Source: CAXTKD01 sp964244885
GTDB lineage: Bacteria > Pseudomonadota > Alphaproteobacteria > Sphingomonadales > Sphingomonadaceae
Direction: 5' to 3'
NCBI GenBank assembly: GCA_964244885.1
Contig: CAXTKD010000001.1
Span: 310,001-374,000, forward strand
DNA length: 64,000 bases
In this document: positions 51,478-60,422 of the stretch, piece by piece
Numbering within the stretch: position 1 is the stretch's first letter
How the letters are laid out: every line of letters starts with the position of its first letter
The notes under the pieces: model-generated
Told to the model about the DNA's origin: nothing
The model's input: only the letters and a program-made list of their open reading frames with translations
Databases searched by the model: none
Program-made: the position numbers and the translations under genes

Positions 51478-51872
51478 TGACTCCGCTCAACCGCCGCGTC
51501 ATCGACGCCTGGCACCGCGTCGCGCTGGCCGGCGACCGCGCCGCCCGCGACGCCATGCTGCACGACGACGCGGTGTTCGAATCGCCCGTCGTGCACACGC
51601 CGCAGCGCGGCAAGGCGGTCACCGCCAAATATCTCGCGGGCGCCGCGGCGACCTTCGCCGGTTCGAGCTTCGAATATGTCGGCGAGTGGTCGGGCGACCA
51701 TTCGATCGTGCTGGAGTTCAAGTGCGAGGTCGACGGCATCGCGATGAACGGAGTCGACATGATCACCTTCGACGACGCCGGCCTGATCACGCATTTCAAG
51801 GTCATGGTCCGCCCGCTGAAGGCGATCAACCTGCTCCACCGGAAGATGGGCGAGAGACTGGCGGCGATTTAG
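51477..51872 (+). CDS. SnoaL/NTF2-like protein coupled to the monooxygenase
   Basis: A 131-aa NTF2-fold protein (NRRVIDAWHRVALAGDRAA at the start, ITHFKVMVRPLKAINLLH at the end). The fold serves as isomerase, hydrolase or ligand carrier. The start overlaps the monooxygenase stop by one base, so the two are translationally coupled and probably act on the same compound. Specific role unknown. Confidence 0.78.
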   Translation: MTPLNRRVIDAWHRVALAGDRAARDAMLHDDAVFESPVVHTPQRGKAVTAKYLAGAAATFAGSSFEYVGEWSGDHSIVLEFKCEVDGIAMNGVDMITFDDAGLITHFKVMVRPLKAINLLHRKMGERLAAI

Positions 51873-51910
51873 GCGTCGAAGCCCCAGCGGACCACCACGC
51901 TCGCAAAGCC

Positions 51911-51991
51911 CGTTCGTGGTGAGCCTGTCGAACCACGTGGCATGCTCCGCCGTCCGAGCGACCGCGTCCTTCGACAAGCTCAGGACGAACG
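51911..51991. repeat. Family D palindromic repeat, copy D3
   Basis: Arms cgttcgtggtgagcctgtcg (51911) and a right arm ending acaagctcaggacgaacg (51991). Like D2, the two arms are of different subtypes. It lies between the convergent NTF2-like and ABC-F genes. Confidence 0.86.
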
Positions 51992-52016
51992 AAGAGAGGG
52001 TTCGGTTGGCGGGACG

Positions 52017-53903
52017 TTACTCCGCCGCCGCCAGATAGCCCTCCAGCGCCTCGTTCGCTACCATCCACCGCGCCTCCGCCGCCTCGATGCCCGCCGCGAC
52101 CTCTGAGCGGCGCTTCATCAGCTCGGTCATCGTCAGGCCGGCGAGCGGCGCGCTGGCGGTCGCGGGGTCGAACATCGCGCGCTCGATCGCCGACTGGGTT
52201 TGCCCAAGCGCCGCCAGCTCGTCCTCCGCCGCCTTTGCTTCCTTCCGCAGCACCTGGCTCTTCTCGCGCGCTTCGGCGGCGGCCTTGCGCTTCTCGGTCT
52301 TCGACAGGCGTGGGCCGGCGGGGGCCTTGTCGTTCGCGGCGCCGCCCGACAGGATGAAGGCGGTGTAGTCGTCGAGCGTGCCGGCGAACTCGGTCGCGGT
52401 GCCGCCATCGACCAGCACCAGCCGGTCGGCGGTCAGCTCCAGCATGTGGCGGTCGTGGCTCACCATCACCACCGCGCCGGTATATTCGTTCAGCGCCTGC
52501 ACCAGCGCCTCGCGCGCGTCGACGTCCAGATGGTTCGTCGGCTCGTCGAGGATCAGCATGTGCGGCGCGTCGCGGGTGATCAGCGCCAGCGCGAGCCGCG
52601 CCCTCTCGCCGCCCGACAGCTTGCCGACCTTGGTCGTCGCCTTGTCGCCCGAGAAGCCGAAGCGCCCGAGCTGCGCCCGCACCGCCGACGGAGTGGCGCC
52701 GCGCATCAGCCGCGACATATGCTCCAGCGGAGTGTCGCCGGTGTCGAGCTCCTCGACCTGGTACTGGGTGAAATAGCCGACCTTCAGCTTGCCCGCGGCG
52801 TTCATGTCGCCGTCCATCGGCTTCAGCTGCGCCGCGAGCAGGCGGGCGAGCGTCGTCTTGCCATTGCCGTTCCGCCCGAGCAGCGCCATCCGCTCGTCGG
52901 GATCGAGGCGCAGGTCGAGCTTCTGCAGGATCGGCTTTCCTGATTCATAGCCGACCGACGCCATGTCGAGCGTGATCAGCGGCGGCTTCAGCTCGGCCGG
53001 ATTGGGGAAAGCGAAGCTCAATGTCGGGTCGTTCGCCGCCTCGGCGATCGGCTGCATGCGGGCGAGCGCCTTCTGGCGCGACTGCGCCTGCTTGGCGGTC
53101 GAGGCGCGGGCGGAATTCCGCGCGATATAGTCGAGCAGCTTCTCGCGCTGGTTGGCCTGCGCGACGCGCGCCGATTCGAGCTGAGCCAGCCGCTCGGCGC
53201 GCTGGCGCTCGAAGGCGTCGTAGCCGCCGACGTAGAGCGTCGTCTTGCCGCCCTCCAGGTGAAGGATGTGATCGACGACGTTGTTGAGCAGGTCGCGCTC
53301 GTGGCTCACCACCACCATCGTCGCGCGGTAGGAGCGCAGGAAGCTCTCCAGCCACATCGTCGCTTCGAGATCGAGGTGGTTCGACGGCTCGTCGAGCAGC
53401 AGCAGGTCGGGCTCCGAGAACAAGAGCGCCGCGAGCGCGACGCGCATCTTCCACCCGCCCGAGAAGCTGTCGAGCGGCTGGTTCTGCATATGCTCGTCGA
53501 AGCCGAGGCCGACGAGGATGCGCGCCGCCCGCGCCGGCGCCGCATGCGCGTCGATGGCATTCAGCCGCTCGTGGATCTCGCCGAGGCGATCGGGATCGTG
53601 GCTATGCTCGGCCTCGTCGAGCAGGCTCGCCCGCTCGACGTCGGCGGCGAGAACCGCCTCGGCGGGGGTCTGCTTTCCCGCCGGCGCTTCCTGCGCGATA
53701 TAGCCGATGCGGCTGCCCTTCGGCATCTCGATCGAGCCGCTGTCGGGCTCGCCGAGGCCGGCGATGATTTTCATCAGGGTCGACTTGCCGGCGCCGTTGC
53801 GGCCGATCAGGCCGACGCGCGACTTGGGGGGCAGCGCCGCCGTGGCGCTGTCGAGGATGACGCGACCGCCAAGGCGCACGCTGATACCGCTGATTCCGAG
53901 CAT
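52017..53903 (-). CDS. ABC-F family ATPase (Uup/YheS type)
   Basis: A 628-aa soluble protein with two ABC domains and no membrane segments. Walker A motifs are GRNGAGKST and GRNGNGKTT; signatures are LDSFSGGWKMR and VGKLSGGERAR; the Walker B of each ends LLLDEPSNHLD and LILDEPTNHLD. A charged inter-domain linker and a C-terminal coiled coil (KTEKRKAAAEAREKSQVLRK) are present. ABC-F proteins act at the ribosome, relieving stalls. Specific role unassigned. Confidence 0.93.
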   Translation of the reverse strand: MLGISGISVRLGGRVILDSATAALPPKSRVGLIGRNGAGKSTLMKIIAGLGEPDSGSIEMPKGSRIGYIAQEAPAGKQTPAEAVLAADVERASLLDEAEHSHDPDRLGEIHERLNAIDAHAAPARAARILVGLGFDEHMQNQPLDSFSGGWKMRVALAALLFSEPDLLLLDEPSNHLDLEATMWLESFLRSYRATMVVVSHERDLLNNVVDHILHLEGGKTTLYVGGYDAFERQRAERLAQLESARVAQANQREKLLDYIARNSARASTAKQAQSRQKALARMQPIAEAANDPTLSFAFPNPAELKPPLITLDMASVGYESGKPILQKLDLRLDPDERMALLGRNGNGKTTLARLLAAQLKPMDGDMNAAGKLKVGYFTQYQVEELDTGDTPLEHMSRLMRGATPSAVRAQLGRFGFSGDKATTKVGKLSGGERARLALALITRDAPHMLILDEPTNHLDVDAREALVQALNEYTGAVVMVSHDRHMLELTADRLVLVDGGTATEFAGTLDDYTAFILSGGAANDKAPAGPRLSKTEKRKAAAEAREKSQVLRKEAKAAEDELAALGQTQSAIERAMFDPATASAPLAGLTMTELMKRRSEVAAGIEAAEARWMVANEALEGYLAAAE

Positions 53904-53967
53904 GCGCGGCCCCTAGCACATCGGGCGGATATTGCGATGCAGCAAAAGTGGCGCCGCATCGCGTTCG

Positions 53968-54093
53968 CGCCCGGCTGGGTCACCCCACCCTGTCCCTCCC
54001 CATCAAAGGGAGAGGGACGCCCTTGCCGATTGCTCAGCTTAATCCCTCCCCCTTCGATGGGGGAGGTTAGGTGGGGGTGACACCGCCGGGCCA
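53968..54093. repeat. Family B palindromic repeat, copy B3
   Basis: Ends gcgcccggctgggtcacccc (53968) and ggggtgacaccgccgggc (54093), with inner ccctccccatcaaagg and ccttcgatgggggagg arms. It lies upstream of the ABC-F gene and just after the end of the EF-hand gene. Confidence 0.9.
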
Positions 54094-54101
54094 AGAGTCC
54101 C

Positions 54102-54845
54102 CTACCGCAACGGTCCGTCGCCCCGCTTCGGCAGCTCCTCGAGCCTGATCGCGCCGTCGTGATCGGCATCGAGCAGCATGAAGCGCTTGGCCGCCGCCGC
54201 GGCGAACTCGGCGACGGTGACGCCACGGTTGAGGTCGGCGTCGGCCGACGCGACCGGCTCGGGCAAGTCGAGGAGGCTGAAGCGCGCCGCGCCGCGCGCG
54301 CCCATGCCGCCGCCGGGGGCCGCTCCGCCGCCGAAGCCGCCGTCACGAGGGTGATGTCCGCCGCCCATTCCGCCGCCCGGGCCGCCCATGCCCCCGCCGC
54401 TCGGACCGCCCATTCCACCGCCGCCGCCGCGTCCCCGGCCCCCACCGCCGCCGCGACGACGGCCCGCGCCGCCGCCGCCAAAGCCCTCGCCCATCCGGGT
54501 CTCGGGGACGATCTCGCTCTCGTAATGCTCCAGCTCGGCGGGCGCGATCTCGCCATCGCCGTCGGTGTCGAGTAGCCGGAAGAAGCGCTGCGCGTCCAAC
54601 TTGAATTCGGCGAGCGTCAGCCGGCCGTCGTGGTTGGCGTCGACTCCGTCGAACCAGCGCGCGATCGACGCCTCTCGCCCGTCCTCCCCGCGGAACGGCT
54701 CGCCCATCGGGCTGATGAACAGCCCGCCGCTGCGCATCATCGGCGGCCGCATCCCCGGCTCGCCCGGCGGCCCGAAGCGCCGCTCTTGCGGATGCGAGGC
54801 GCACCCCGCCATCGCCAGCAACGCCGCCGCAACCATGATCCGCAT
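54102..54845 (-). CDS. EF-hand lipoprotein with a Gly/Met-rich linker
   Basis: A 247-aa lipoprotein (lipobox LAMAGC, C15). It has four EF-hand-like loops: DANHDGRLTLAE (69-80), DTDGDGEIAPAE (93-104), ADADLNRGVTVAE (about 201-213, degenerate) and DADHDGAIRLEE (226-237). Between the pairs (about 122-183) is a linker of nearly only Gly, Met, Pro, Arg and His. It probably binds calcium at the envelope; function unknown. ATG complement 54843-54845, AAGGGG ribosome site upstream. Confidence 0.82.
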   Translation of the reverse strand: MRIMVAAALLAMAGCASHPQERRFGPPGEPGMRPPMMRSGGLFISPMGEPFRGEDGREASIARWFDGVDANHDGRLTLAEFKLDAQRFFRLLDTDGDGEIAPAELEHYESEIVPETRMGEGFGGGGAGRRRGGGGGRGRGGGGGMGGPSGGGMGGPGGGMGGGHHPRDGGFGGGAAPGGGMGARGAARFSLLDLPEPVASADADLNRGVTVAEFAAAAAKRFMLLDADHDGAIRLEELPKRGDGPLR

Positions 54846-54919
54846 CGCATTCCCCTTCGAGCTACACGCTACGTTGGGCGAGGCGTCAGTCCCTCGTCGG
54901 GAGAGCAGATCAGTACCCG

Positions 54920-55033
54920 CCGTCATCCCGGCGAAGGCCGGGACCCATGAACACGGTTCAGGCCGCGTCGACGACCGCGTTGGCTCTACGCCACCCGGCG
55001 GTGTTCATGGGTCCGGCCTTCGCCGGATGACGG
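54920..55033. repeat. Family C palindromic repeat, copy C4
   Basis: Arms ccgtcatcccggcgaaggcc (54920) and its complement ending gccttcgccggatgacgg (55033), each about 34 bp and extended by catgaacac/gtgttcatg, around a 46-bp centre. Confidence 0.9.
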
Positions 55034-55046
55034 CAGGGGTATGACC

Positions 55047-57536
55047 CTAAAGCGTGCGCAGCGTCTGCGCCGGACGCGCCGCCAGTGCGGGGAGCGAGCC
55101 GAGCAGGCCGAGGACGAGCACCACCAGCGCGCCGGCGACCACCGTGCCGATCACCGTCGGCCAGTCGGGCGCCCAGGCGAGCTTGAAGATGCGGGTCACC
55201 ACGTACCAGCCGCCGGCGCCGCCGAGCGCCAGCGCGAGGACGCTGAGCAGCGCCGCTAGCCCCGCATATTCGATCGCCTGCGCGCCGAGGATCTGCGCCC
55301 GCGTCGCGCCAAGCAGCTTCAGGACCACCGCGTCGTAGATCCGCTTCCGGCGCGACGCGGCGATCGCGCCGGTCAGCACCGCGACTCCTGCCGCGAGCGC
55401 CACCGTCGCCGCCGCGCGCACTGCCGCCGCAAGCTGCTCCAGCAAGGTCGAAACCTGGGTGATGACGTCCTTGACCCGGATCATCGAGACCGAGGGGAAG
55501 CCCTGCGTCACCGCCCGCTGCAGCGACGCCTCGCGCCCCGGCGGCACAGAGATGGTCGCCATATAGCTGTGCGGCGCGCCCTCCAGCACGCCGGGCGAGA
55601 AGATTATCGCGAAGTTGAAGCCCATCGACTGCCAGTCGATCTTGCGGAACGAGGCGAGCCTGGCGTCGATATCGACGCCGAGCACCGAGACGGTGAGGGT
55701 GTCGCCGATCTTGAGGCCAAGCGCGGTCGCCGCATCGACATCGAGCGAGACGAGCGGCGGCCCGGCGTAGTCCGCCGGCCACCATTTGCCCGCGACCACC
55801 GCGCTGCCGGCGGGAAGCACCTTGGCGTAGGTCAGCCCGCGGTCGCCGCGCAGCACCCAGGCGCCGGGCGGAATGTCCTTCATGTCGGCGACCCGCTTGC
55901 CGTTGATCGCCACCACCGGGCCGCGCAGCGACGGCACGGTGACGAGATTGGCGCCGGGCGCATCCTTCGCGACGATGTCGCGGAAGCGCGCGATGTCGGT
56001 CACCGGCACGTCGAGCGCGAAGAAGGTCGGCGCCTTCTTTGGGATCGTGCTGGCGATCTGGCCGGAAAGGTTGGTCTCGATCACCGCCATGCTGGCGAAC
56101 AAGGTCAGGCCGAGTCCGAGAGCCACCACGAGCCGGTCGGTCTGCGCGCCGGGGCGGTGAAGGTTGGTGAGCGCCAGCCGGAGGAGCGGCCGGCGCGGGC
56201 GCGGCAGCCGCGCGGCGAGCGCCCGAACGCCCCAGCCGATGAGCGCCAGGAAGAGGAGCAGCGCCACCGCGACGCCAAGGAAGCTCGCGGCGAACAGCGG
56301 ATCGCGCGCCGTGCCGATCGCCAGCGCCGCCAGCAGCGCGACGACGGCAAGCACCGCGAGGATGACGCGGAACGACGGCCGCTTTGCTGCCTCCACCCCG
56401 CCGCGAAACAGGCTCGCCGCCGCGACCGAGCGGGCGCGGGCGAGCGGAATGAGTGCGAAGCCGAAGGCCACCAGCAGGCCGAAAGCGGCGCTCACCGCCA
56501 GCGGCAGCGGATAGAGCGCAAGCTTCGGCGCGACGGGCAGCGCGCTCCCAGCCAGCGCGACGATCGCGGCAGGCGCCAGCGCGCCGGCGACCAGCCCGGC
56601 GAGGATGCCCGCCACCGCGACCAGCATCACCTCCAGCAGGTACAGCCGCGCGATCAGCCCCGATCCCGCGCCGAGCGCCTTCAAGGTCGCGATGCCGCCG
56701 CGCTTGGTGTCGAGATAGGAGGCGACGCCGTTGCCGACGCCGATGCCCGAGACCATCAGCGCGGTAAGGCCGACCAGCGACAGGAACTCGCCGAGCTGCT
56801 CGATGAAGCGCCGGGTGCCGCGCGCCGCGTTGCTGCGGTCGCGGACGTCCCAGCCGCCGTCGCGGAAGCGCGCGGCGAAGGCGTCGCCCGCCTTCGCCGG
56901 GTCGCCCGCCATGCGGATGCGGTAGCGCGCCGAATAGAGGCTGCCAGGCTGGACAAGCCCGGTCGCCGCGAGACCCTCGCTATCGACCAGCGCCACCGGG
57001 CCGAGCGTGAATCCCTCGCCGACCCGATCGGGCTCCTCGGCGATCAGGCCGACGATCCGGAGGCTGGCGTCGCCGAAGCGCACGCTGTCGCCGACCTTGA
57101 GATTGAGCCGCTCGGCGAACGCCGGCGCGATCGCGACCTCGCGGCCGTGCGGACGGGCCGCCAGCGCCCCCGGCGCAAGGCGCAGGTCGCCGTAGAGCGG
57201 ATAGGCCGCATCGACTCCCTTCAGCTCGGCGAGCACACTGTCCCGCCCGTCGAGCCGCGCCGCCATCGCGCGCATGCGGATCGTCTCGGAAACCGCGCCC
57301 ATCGCGCGCATCGCCTCCGCCTCGCCGGGAAAGGCGGTGCGCTGCGAGACTCGCAGCTCGAGGTCGCCGCCGAGGATCGACTGGCCGCGCGCCGCGAGCT
57401 CGGTAACGATCGCCGCCGACAGGCTGCCGACCGCGGCGAGCGACGCGACGCCGAGGAACAGGCAGATCGCCAGCAGCCGCAGCCCGGCGATGCCGCCGCG
57501 CAGGTCGCGCCACGCCAGCCGCCAGACAAGGCTCAT
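55047..57536 (-). CDS. ybbP: YbbP-type ABC transporter permease (FtsX family)
   Basis: An 829-aa membrane protein with an N-terminal helix (LRLLAICLFLGVASLAAVG), two large periplasmic domains and two FtsX units of three to four helices, ending GLLGSLPALAARPAQTL. Its ATG overlaps the YbbA-type ATPase stop by 4 bp. In E. coli ybbAP is divergent from tesA, as here. Substrate not established; lipid or lipoprotein handling is the usual guess. Confidence 0.88.
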   Translation of the reverse strand: MSLVWRLAWRDLRGGIAGLRLLAICLFLGVASLAAVGSLSAAIVTELAARGQSILGGDLELRVSQRTAFPGEAEAMRAMGAVSETIRMRAMAARLDGRDSVLAELKGVDAAYPLYGDLRLAPGALAARPHGREVAIAPAFAERLNLKVGDSVRFGDASLRIVGLIAEEPDRVGEGFTLGPVALVDSEGLAATGLVQPGSLYSARYRIRMAGDPAKAGDAFAARFRDGGWDVRDRSNAARGTRRFIEQLGEFLSLVGLTALMVSGIGVGNGVASYLDTKRGGIATLKALGAGSGLIARLYLLEVMLVAVAGILAGLVAGALAPAAIVALAGSALPVAPKLALYPLPLAVSAAFGLLVAFGFALIPLARARSVAAASLFRGGVEAAKRPSFRVILAVLAVVALLAALAIGTARDPLFAASFLGVAVALLLFLALIGWGVRALAARLPRPRRPLLRLALTNLHRPGAQTDRLVVALGLGLTLFASMAVIETNLSGQIASTIPKKAPTFFALDVPVTDIARFRDIVAKDAPGANLVTVPSLRGPVVAINGKRVADMKDIPPGAWVLRGDRGLTYAKVLPAGSAVVAGKWWPADYAGPPLVSLDVDAATALGLKIGDTLTVSVLGVDIDARLASFRKIDWQSMGFNFAIIFSPGVLEGAPHSYMATISVPPGREASLQRAVTQGFPSVSMIRVKDVITQVSTLLEQLAAAVRAAATVALAAGVAVLTGAIAASRRKRIYDAVVLKLLGATRAQILGAQAIEYAGLAALLSVLALALGGAGGWYVVTRIFKLAWAPDWPTVIGTVVAGALVVLVLGLLGSLPALAARPAQTLRTL

Positions 57537-58198
57537 GCCGCGATCAGCCCGTCGCGCATCGTCACGACGCGCTCGCACCGCGCCGCCAGCGCCTGGTCGT
57601 GGGTGATGACGACGAGCGTCGCGCCGGTTTCGCGCCGCCGCTCGAACAGCAGGTCCATGATCGCCTCGCCCGTCGTCGCGTCGAGGTTGCCGGTCGGCTC
57701 GTCGGCGAACAGGATCGCCGGGGCAGGGGCGGTGGCGCGGGCGATGGCGACGCGCTGCTGCTCGCCGCCCGAAAGCTGCGCCGGATAATGGTGCGTGCGG
57801 TCGCCGAGGCCGACCGCGGTAAGCTCGGCGCGGGCGCGGCCGAAGGCGTCGGCGATGCCCGCCAGCTCCAGCGGCACCGCGACATTCTCCAGCGCCGTCA
57901 TCGTCGGCAGCAGGTGGAAGGCCTGGAGAACGATCCCGATCCGCCCGCGCCGGGCGAGTGCCAGCCCGTCCTCATCCAGCTTGCCGAAATCCGCGCCTGC
58001 GACATTGATCGAGCCGCCGGTGGCACGCTCAAGCCCGGAGAGGATCGCCATCAGCGACGACTTGCCCGACCCCGACGCGCCGAGCAGCGCCAGGCTCTCG
58101 CCCGCCTTCACCTGCAGGTCGATGCCGCGAAGGATATTCGTCGCGCCCAAGGTAAGGGTGACAGCGCGCGCGTCGATGACGATATGGTCGGTGGTCAT
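57533..58198 (-). CDS. ybbA: YbbA-type ABC transporter ATPase
   Basis: A 221-aa ATPase of the LolD-like group. Walker A LLGASGSGKSSLM, signature QLSGGEQQRVAIARA, Walker B ILFADEPTGNLD. Coupled by a 4-bp overlap to the permease gene, and divergent from tesA with 17 bp between starts. Confidence 0.92.
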   Translation of the reverse strand: MTTDHIVIDARAVTLTLGATNILRGIDLQVKAGESLALLGASGSGKSSLMAILSGLERATGGSINVAGADFGKLDEDGLALARRGRIGIVLQAFHLLPTMTALENVAVPLELAGIADAFGRARAELTAVGLGDRTHHYPAQLSGGEQQRVAIARATAPAPAILFADEPTGNLDATTGEAIMDLLFERRRETGATLVVITHDQALAARCERVVTMRDGLIAA

Positions 58199-58215
58199 GT
58201 GGAGAGAAGTTTCCG

Positions 58216-58866
58216 ATGCGGAATAAGTTTGGCCGATATGGCGTGCGCTTCGGCATTGTCCACCTCGTGGGCGTGCTGGCGCTGGTTATCGCCGCGCCGT
58301 CGCGCGCCGCCGACAAGCTGGTGGTGGCGTTCGGCGACAGTTTGAGCGCCGGTTACGGCCTGAAGCCCGGCGAGGGCTTCCCCGACCGGCTGGAGCGCGC
58401 GCTTCGTGCCTCGGGCGTCCCGGCGAAGGTCCACAACGCCGGAGTCTCGGGCGACACCAGCGCCGCGGGGCGCGCGCGTCTCGCCTGGGTGCTCAATGCG
58501 CTGAAGGCCAAGCCCGACCTGGTGATCCTGGAACTGGGCGCCAACGACATGCTGCGGGGGCTGAAGCCCGAAGAGACGCGCGCCAACCTCGACGCGATGA
58601 TGGCGGAGCTGCAGCGGCGGAAGGTCAAGGTGCTGATCGCCGGCATGCTCGCCTCGCCGAACATGGGGCAGGGGTACGCGGGGCCGTTCAACGGCCTCTA
58701 CCCGGCGCTGGCGAAGAAATATCGGGCGCCGCTGTACCCGTTCTTCCTGACGGGCGTGACGGGGAAGCGCGGGCTGCTGCTGGGGGACGGGATGCACCCG
58801 AATGCGAAGGGTGTGGATGTGGTGGTTGGGGGGATACTGCCGGCGGTGAAGGCGGCGCTGCGCTAA
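58216..58866 (+). CDS. tesA: Arylesterase / lysophospholipase L1-like (TesA type)
   Basis: A 216-aa periplasmic SGNH hydrolase. The signal peptide ends IAAPSRAA; block I is VAFGDSLSAGYGL with the nucleophile, block III is LELGANDMLRGL, and block V DGMHPNAKG holds the catalytic Asp/His. Related enzymes show thioesterase, arylesterase and lysophospholipase activity. The divergent ybbA-ybbP pair matches the E. coli locus. Confidence 0.92.
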   Translation: MRNKFGRYGVRFGIVHLVGVLALVIAAPSRAADKLVVAFGDSLSAGYGLKPGEGFPDRLERALRASGVPAKVHNAGVSGDTSAAGRARLAWVLNALKAKPDLVILELGANDMLRGLKPEETRANLDAMMAELQRRKVKVLIAGMLASPNMGQGYAGPFNGLYPALAKKYRAPLYPFFLTGVTGKRGLLLGDGMHPNAKGVDVVVGGILPAVKAALR

Positions 58867-58878
58867 CCCTCATTAAAG

Positions 58879-58995
58879 AAAATCCCCTCCCCAGCGGGGA
58901 GGGGTAGGGGTGGGGAGAGCCTCTCCACCTGCTCAGTGCTTAGTGGCCTTCGGCGGACCCCACCCCTACCCCTCCCCTGAGGGGAGGGGATTTTT
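58879..58995. repeat. Family A palindromic repeat, copy A4, probable bidirectional terminator
   Basis: Left arm from gaaaatcccctccccagcgg, right arm ending ctgaggggaggggatttttg. Nearly the same as A3, and again between convergent genes (tesA and the SDR), with T-runs on both strands. Confidence 0.9.
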
Positions 58996-59005
58996 GTGTT
59001 GGAGT

Positions 59006-59707
59006 TTACCGAACGAAACTCGCCCCATTGATGTCGATCACCGCCCCGGTCATCGACGGCGGTGCCTCCAGCGCGAGGTAGCGGATCGCCGACGCGACCT
59101 CCTCCGGCTGCGCCACCCGGCCGAGCGGGATGTCGGCGAGGAGTTTATCGCCACCCCGGCTGGCGACATAATCCTCGGCCATGCCGGTCATCACGAACCC
59201 CGGCGTCACCGCGAACGCCAATATCCCCTCGGCCGCATAGCCGCGCGCGATCGACTTGGTCATGCCGACTATCCCGGCCTTGGCAGCGGCGTAATGCCAG
59301 TGCGCGGGCGAATCGCCGCGATAGGCGGCGCGGCTGGCGACGTTGACGATGCGCCCGCCGCCGATTTCGCGAAAATGAAGCACCGCGCGGCGGCAAAGGT
59401 CCGCCGCCGCTTGCAAATCGATCTGCATCGTCCGCGCCCAGCTCGCGTGCCACTCGTGGAGCGGTGCGTCGATGCTCACGCCCTCGAACACCCCGGCGTT
59501 GTTGACCAGCCCGTCGATCCGCCCGCCGAGCCGCTCCAGCGCCGCATCCCACAGCCGGTCGGCTGCCAGCGGATCGCTCAAATCCGCGCCGATGATTCCG
59601 TCGCCGTCCCTGCTGCCGTGCCCGACCACCGTCGCACCCGCCTCGCGCAGCGCCACGAGCGCCGCAGCGCCGATGCCGCGCGTCGACCCGGTGACGAGGA
59701 TGCTCAT
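59006..59707 (-). CDS. Short-chain dehydrogenase/reductase (FabG-like)
   Basis: A 233-aa NAD(P)-dependent oxidoreductase. The cofactor motif is TGSTRGIG, NNAG lies at the core, and the catalytic Ser/Tyr/Lys are in NVASRAAYRG and YAAAKAGIVG. PGFVMTGM is the normal C-terminal loop. Similar to 3-oxoacyl-ACP reductases; substrate unknown. The ATG overlaps the carbonic anhydrase stop by 4 bp. Confidence 0.9.
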   Translation of the reverse strand: MSILVTGSTRGIGAAALVALREAGATVVGHGSRDGDGIIGADLSDPLAADRLWDAALERLGGRIDGLVNNAGVFEGVSIDAPLHEWHASWARTMQIDLQAAADLCRRAVLHFREIGGGRIVNVASRAAYRGDSPAHWHYAAAKAGIVGMTKSIARGYAAEGILAFAVTPGFVMTGMAEDYVASRGGDKLLADIPLGRVAQPEEVASAIRYLALEAPPSMTGAVIDINGASFVR

Positions 59708-60351
59708 TCGGTCCCGACCGGCTCGAACCGTCCCGTCTCCGCGTCCATCACGTGCAGCACGCCGTCGGCGATCGCGAAATAGGCGCCGCGCAGCGTCAGC
59801 CGGCCGCGCCGTTCGCGCTCGGCCACGCAGGGAAAGGTGCGCAGGTTGGCGAGGCCGACTCGAACCGCCGCATGCTCCAGCGCGCGGTGCGCGTCGATCG
59901 CCGGGTCGGCGGCGCGGGCCGCCTCGACCTTGTCGCGCTCTTCGTCGAGCAGGTCGATCCAGTGCGCGATGAAATAGCCGTCGCCGACCGCCGCGCCCTC
60001 GAACCGCCGCGACAACGAGGCGGCGACGCCGCCGCACCCGCCGTGGCCCATCACCACGATCTCGCCGACCTCAAGCTGAGTCACCGCGAACTCCAGCGCC
60101 GCCGACACGCCGTGCCGACCGCCGCCGGTTTCGTAGGGGGGGACAAGGTTGGCGACGTTCCTGACCACGAACATCTGCCCGGGCGCGGCGTCGAAGATGA
60201 TCGTCGGGTCGACCCGGCTGTCGGAGCAGGCGATCACCATCACCTTGGGGCTTTGCCCCTGCGCCAGCTCGTCGTAGCGCGCGCGCTGCGCCTGGTAGTC
60301 GCCGGCGCGGAAACGGCGGTAGCCGTCGAGGAGTTCGGTGAAATCGGCCAT
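59704..60351 (-). CDS. Beta-class carbonic anhydrase
   Basis: A 215-aa zinc enzyme interconverting CO2 and bicarbonate. The zinc ligands are in IACSDSRVDP (Cys with the Asp-Arg dyad) and MGHGGCGGV (His and Cys). Length and motifs are typical. It is the first gene of a two-gene unit with the SDR; divergent from lipA with 71 bp between. Confidence 0.94.
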   Translation of the reverse strand: MADFTELLDGYRRFRAGDYQAQRARYDELAQGQSPKVMVIACSDSRVDPTIIFDAAPGQMFVVRNVANLVPPYETGGGRHGVSAALEFAVTQLEVGEIVVMGHGGCGGVAASLSRRFEGAAVGDGYFIAHWIDLLDEERDKVEAARAADPAIDAHRALEHAAVRVGLANLRTFPCVAERERRGRLTLRGAYFAIADGVLHVMDAETGRFEPVGTE

Positions 60352-60422
60352 GCGCTGCCGGTAGCGGCTGCCATGCCGCTTGCCAAGTTGGCAGCACGGC
60401 CCCGCGTCGCTATCTAGCGCGC

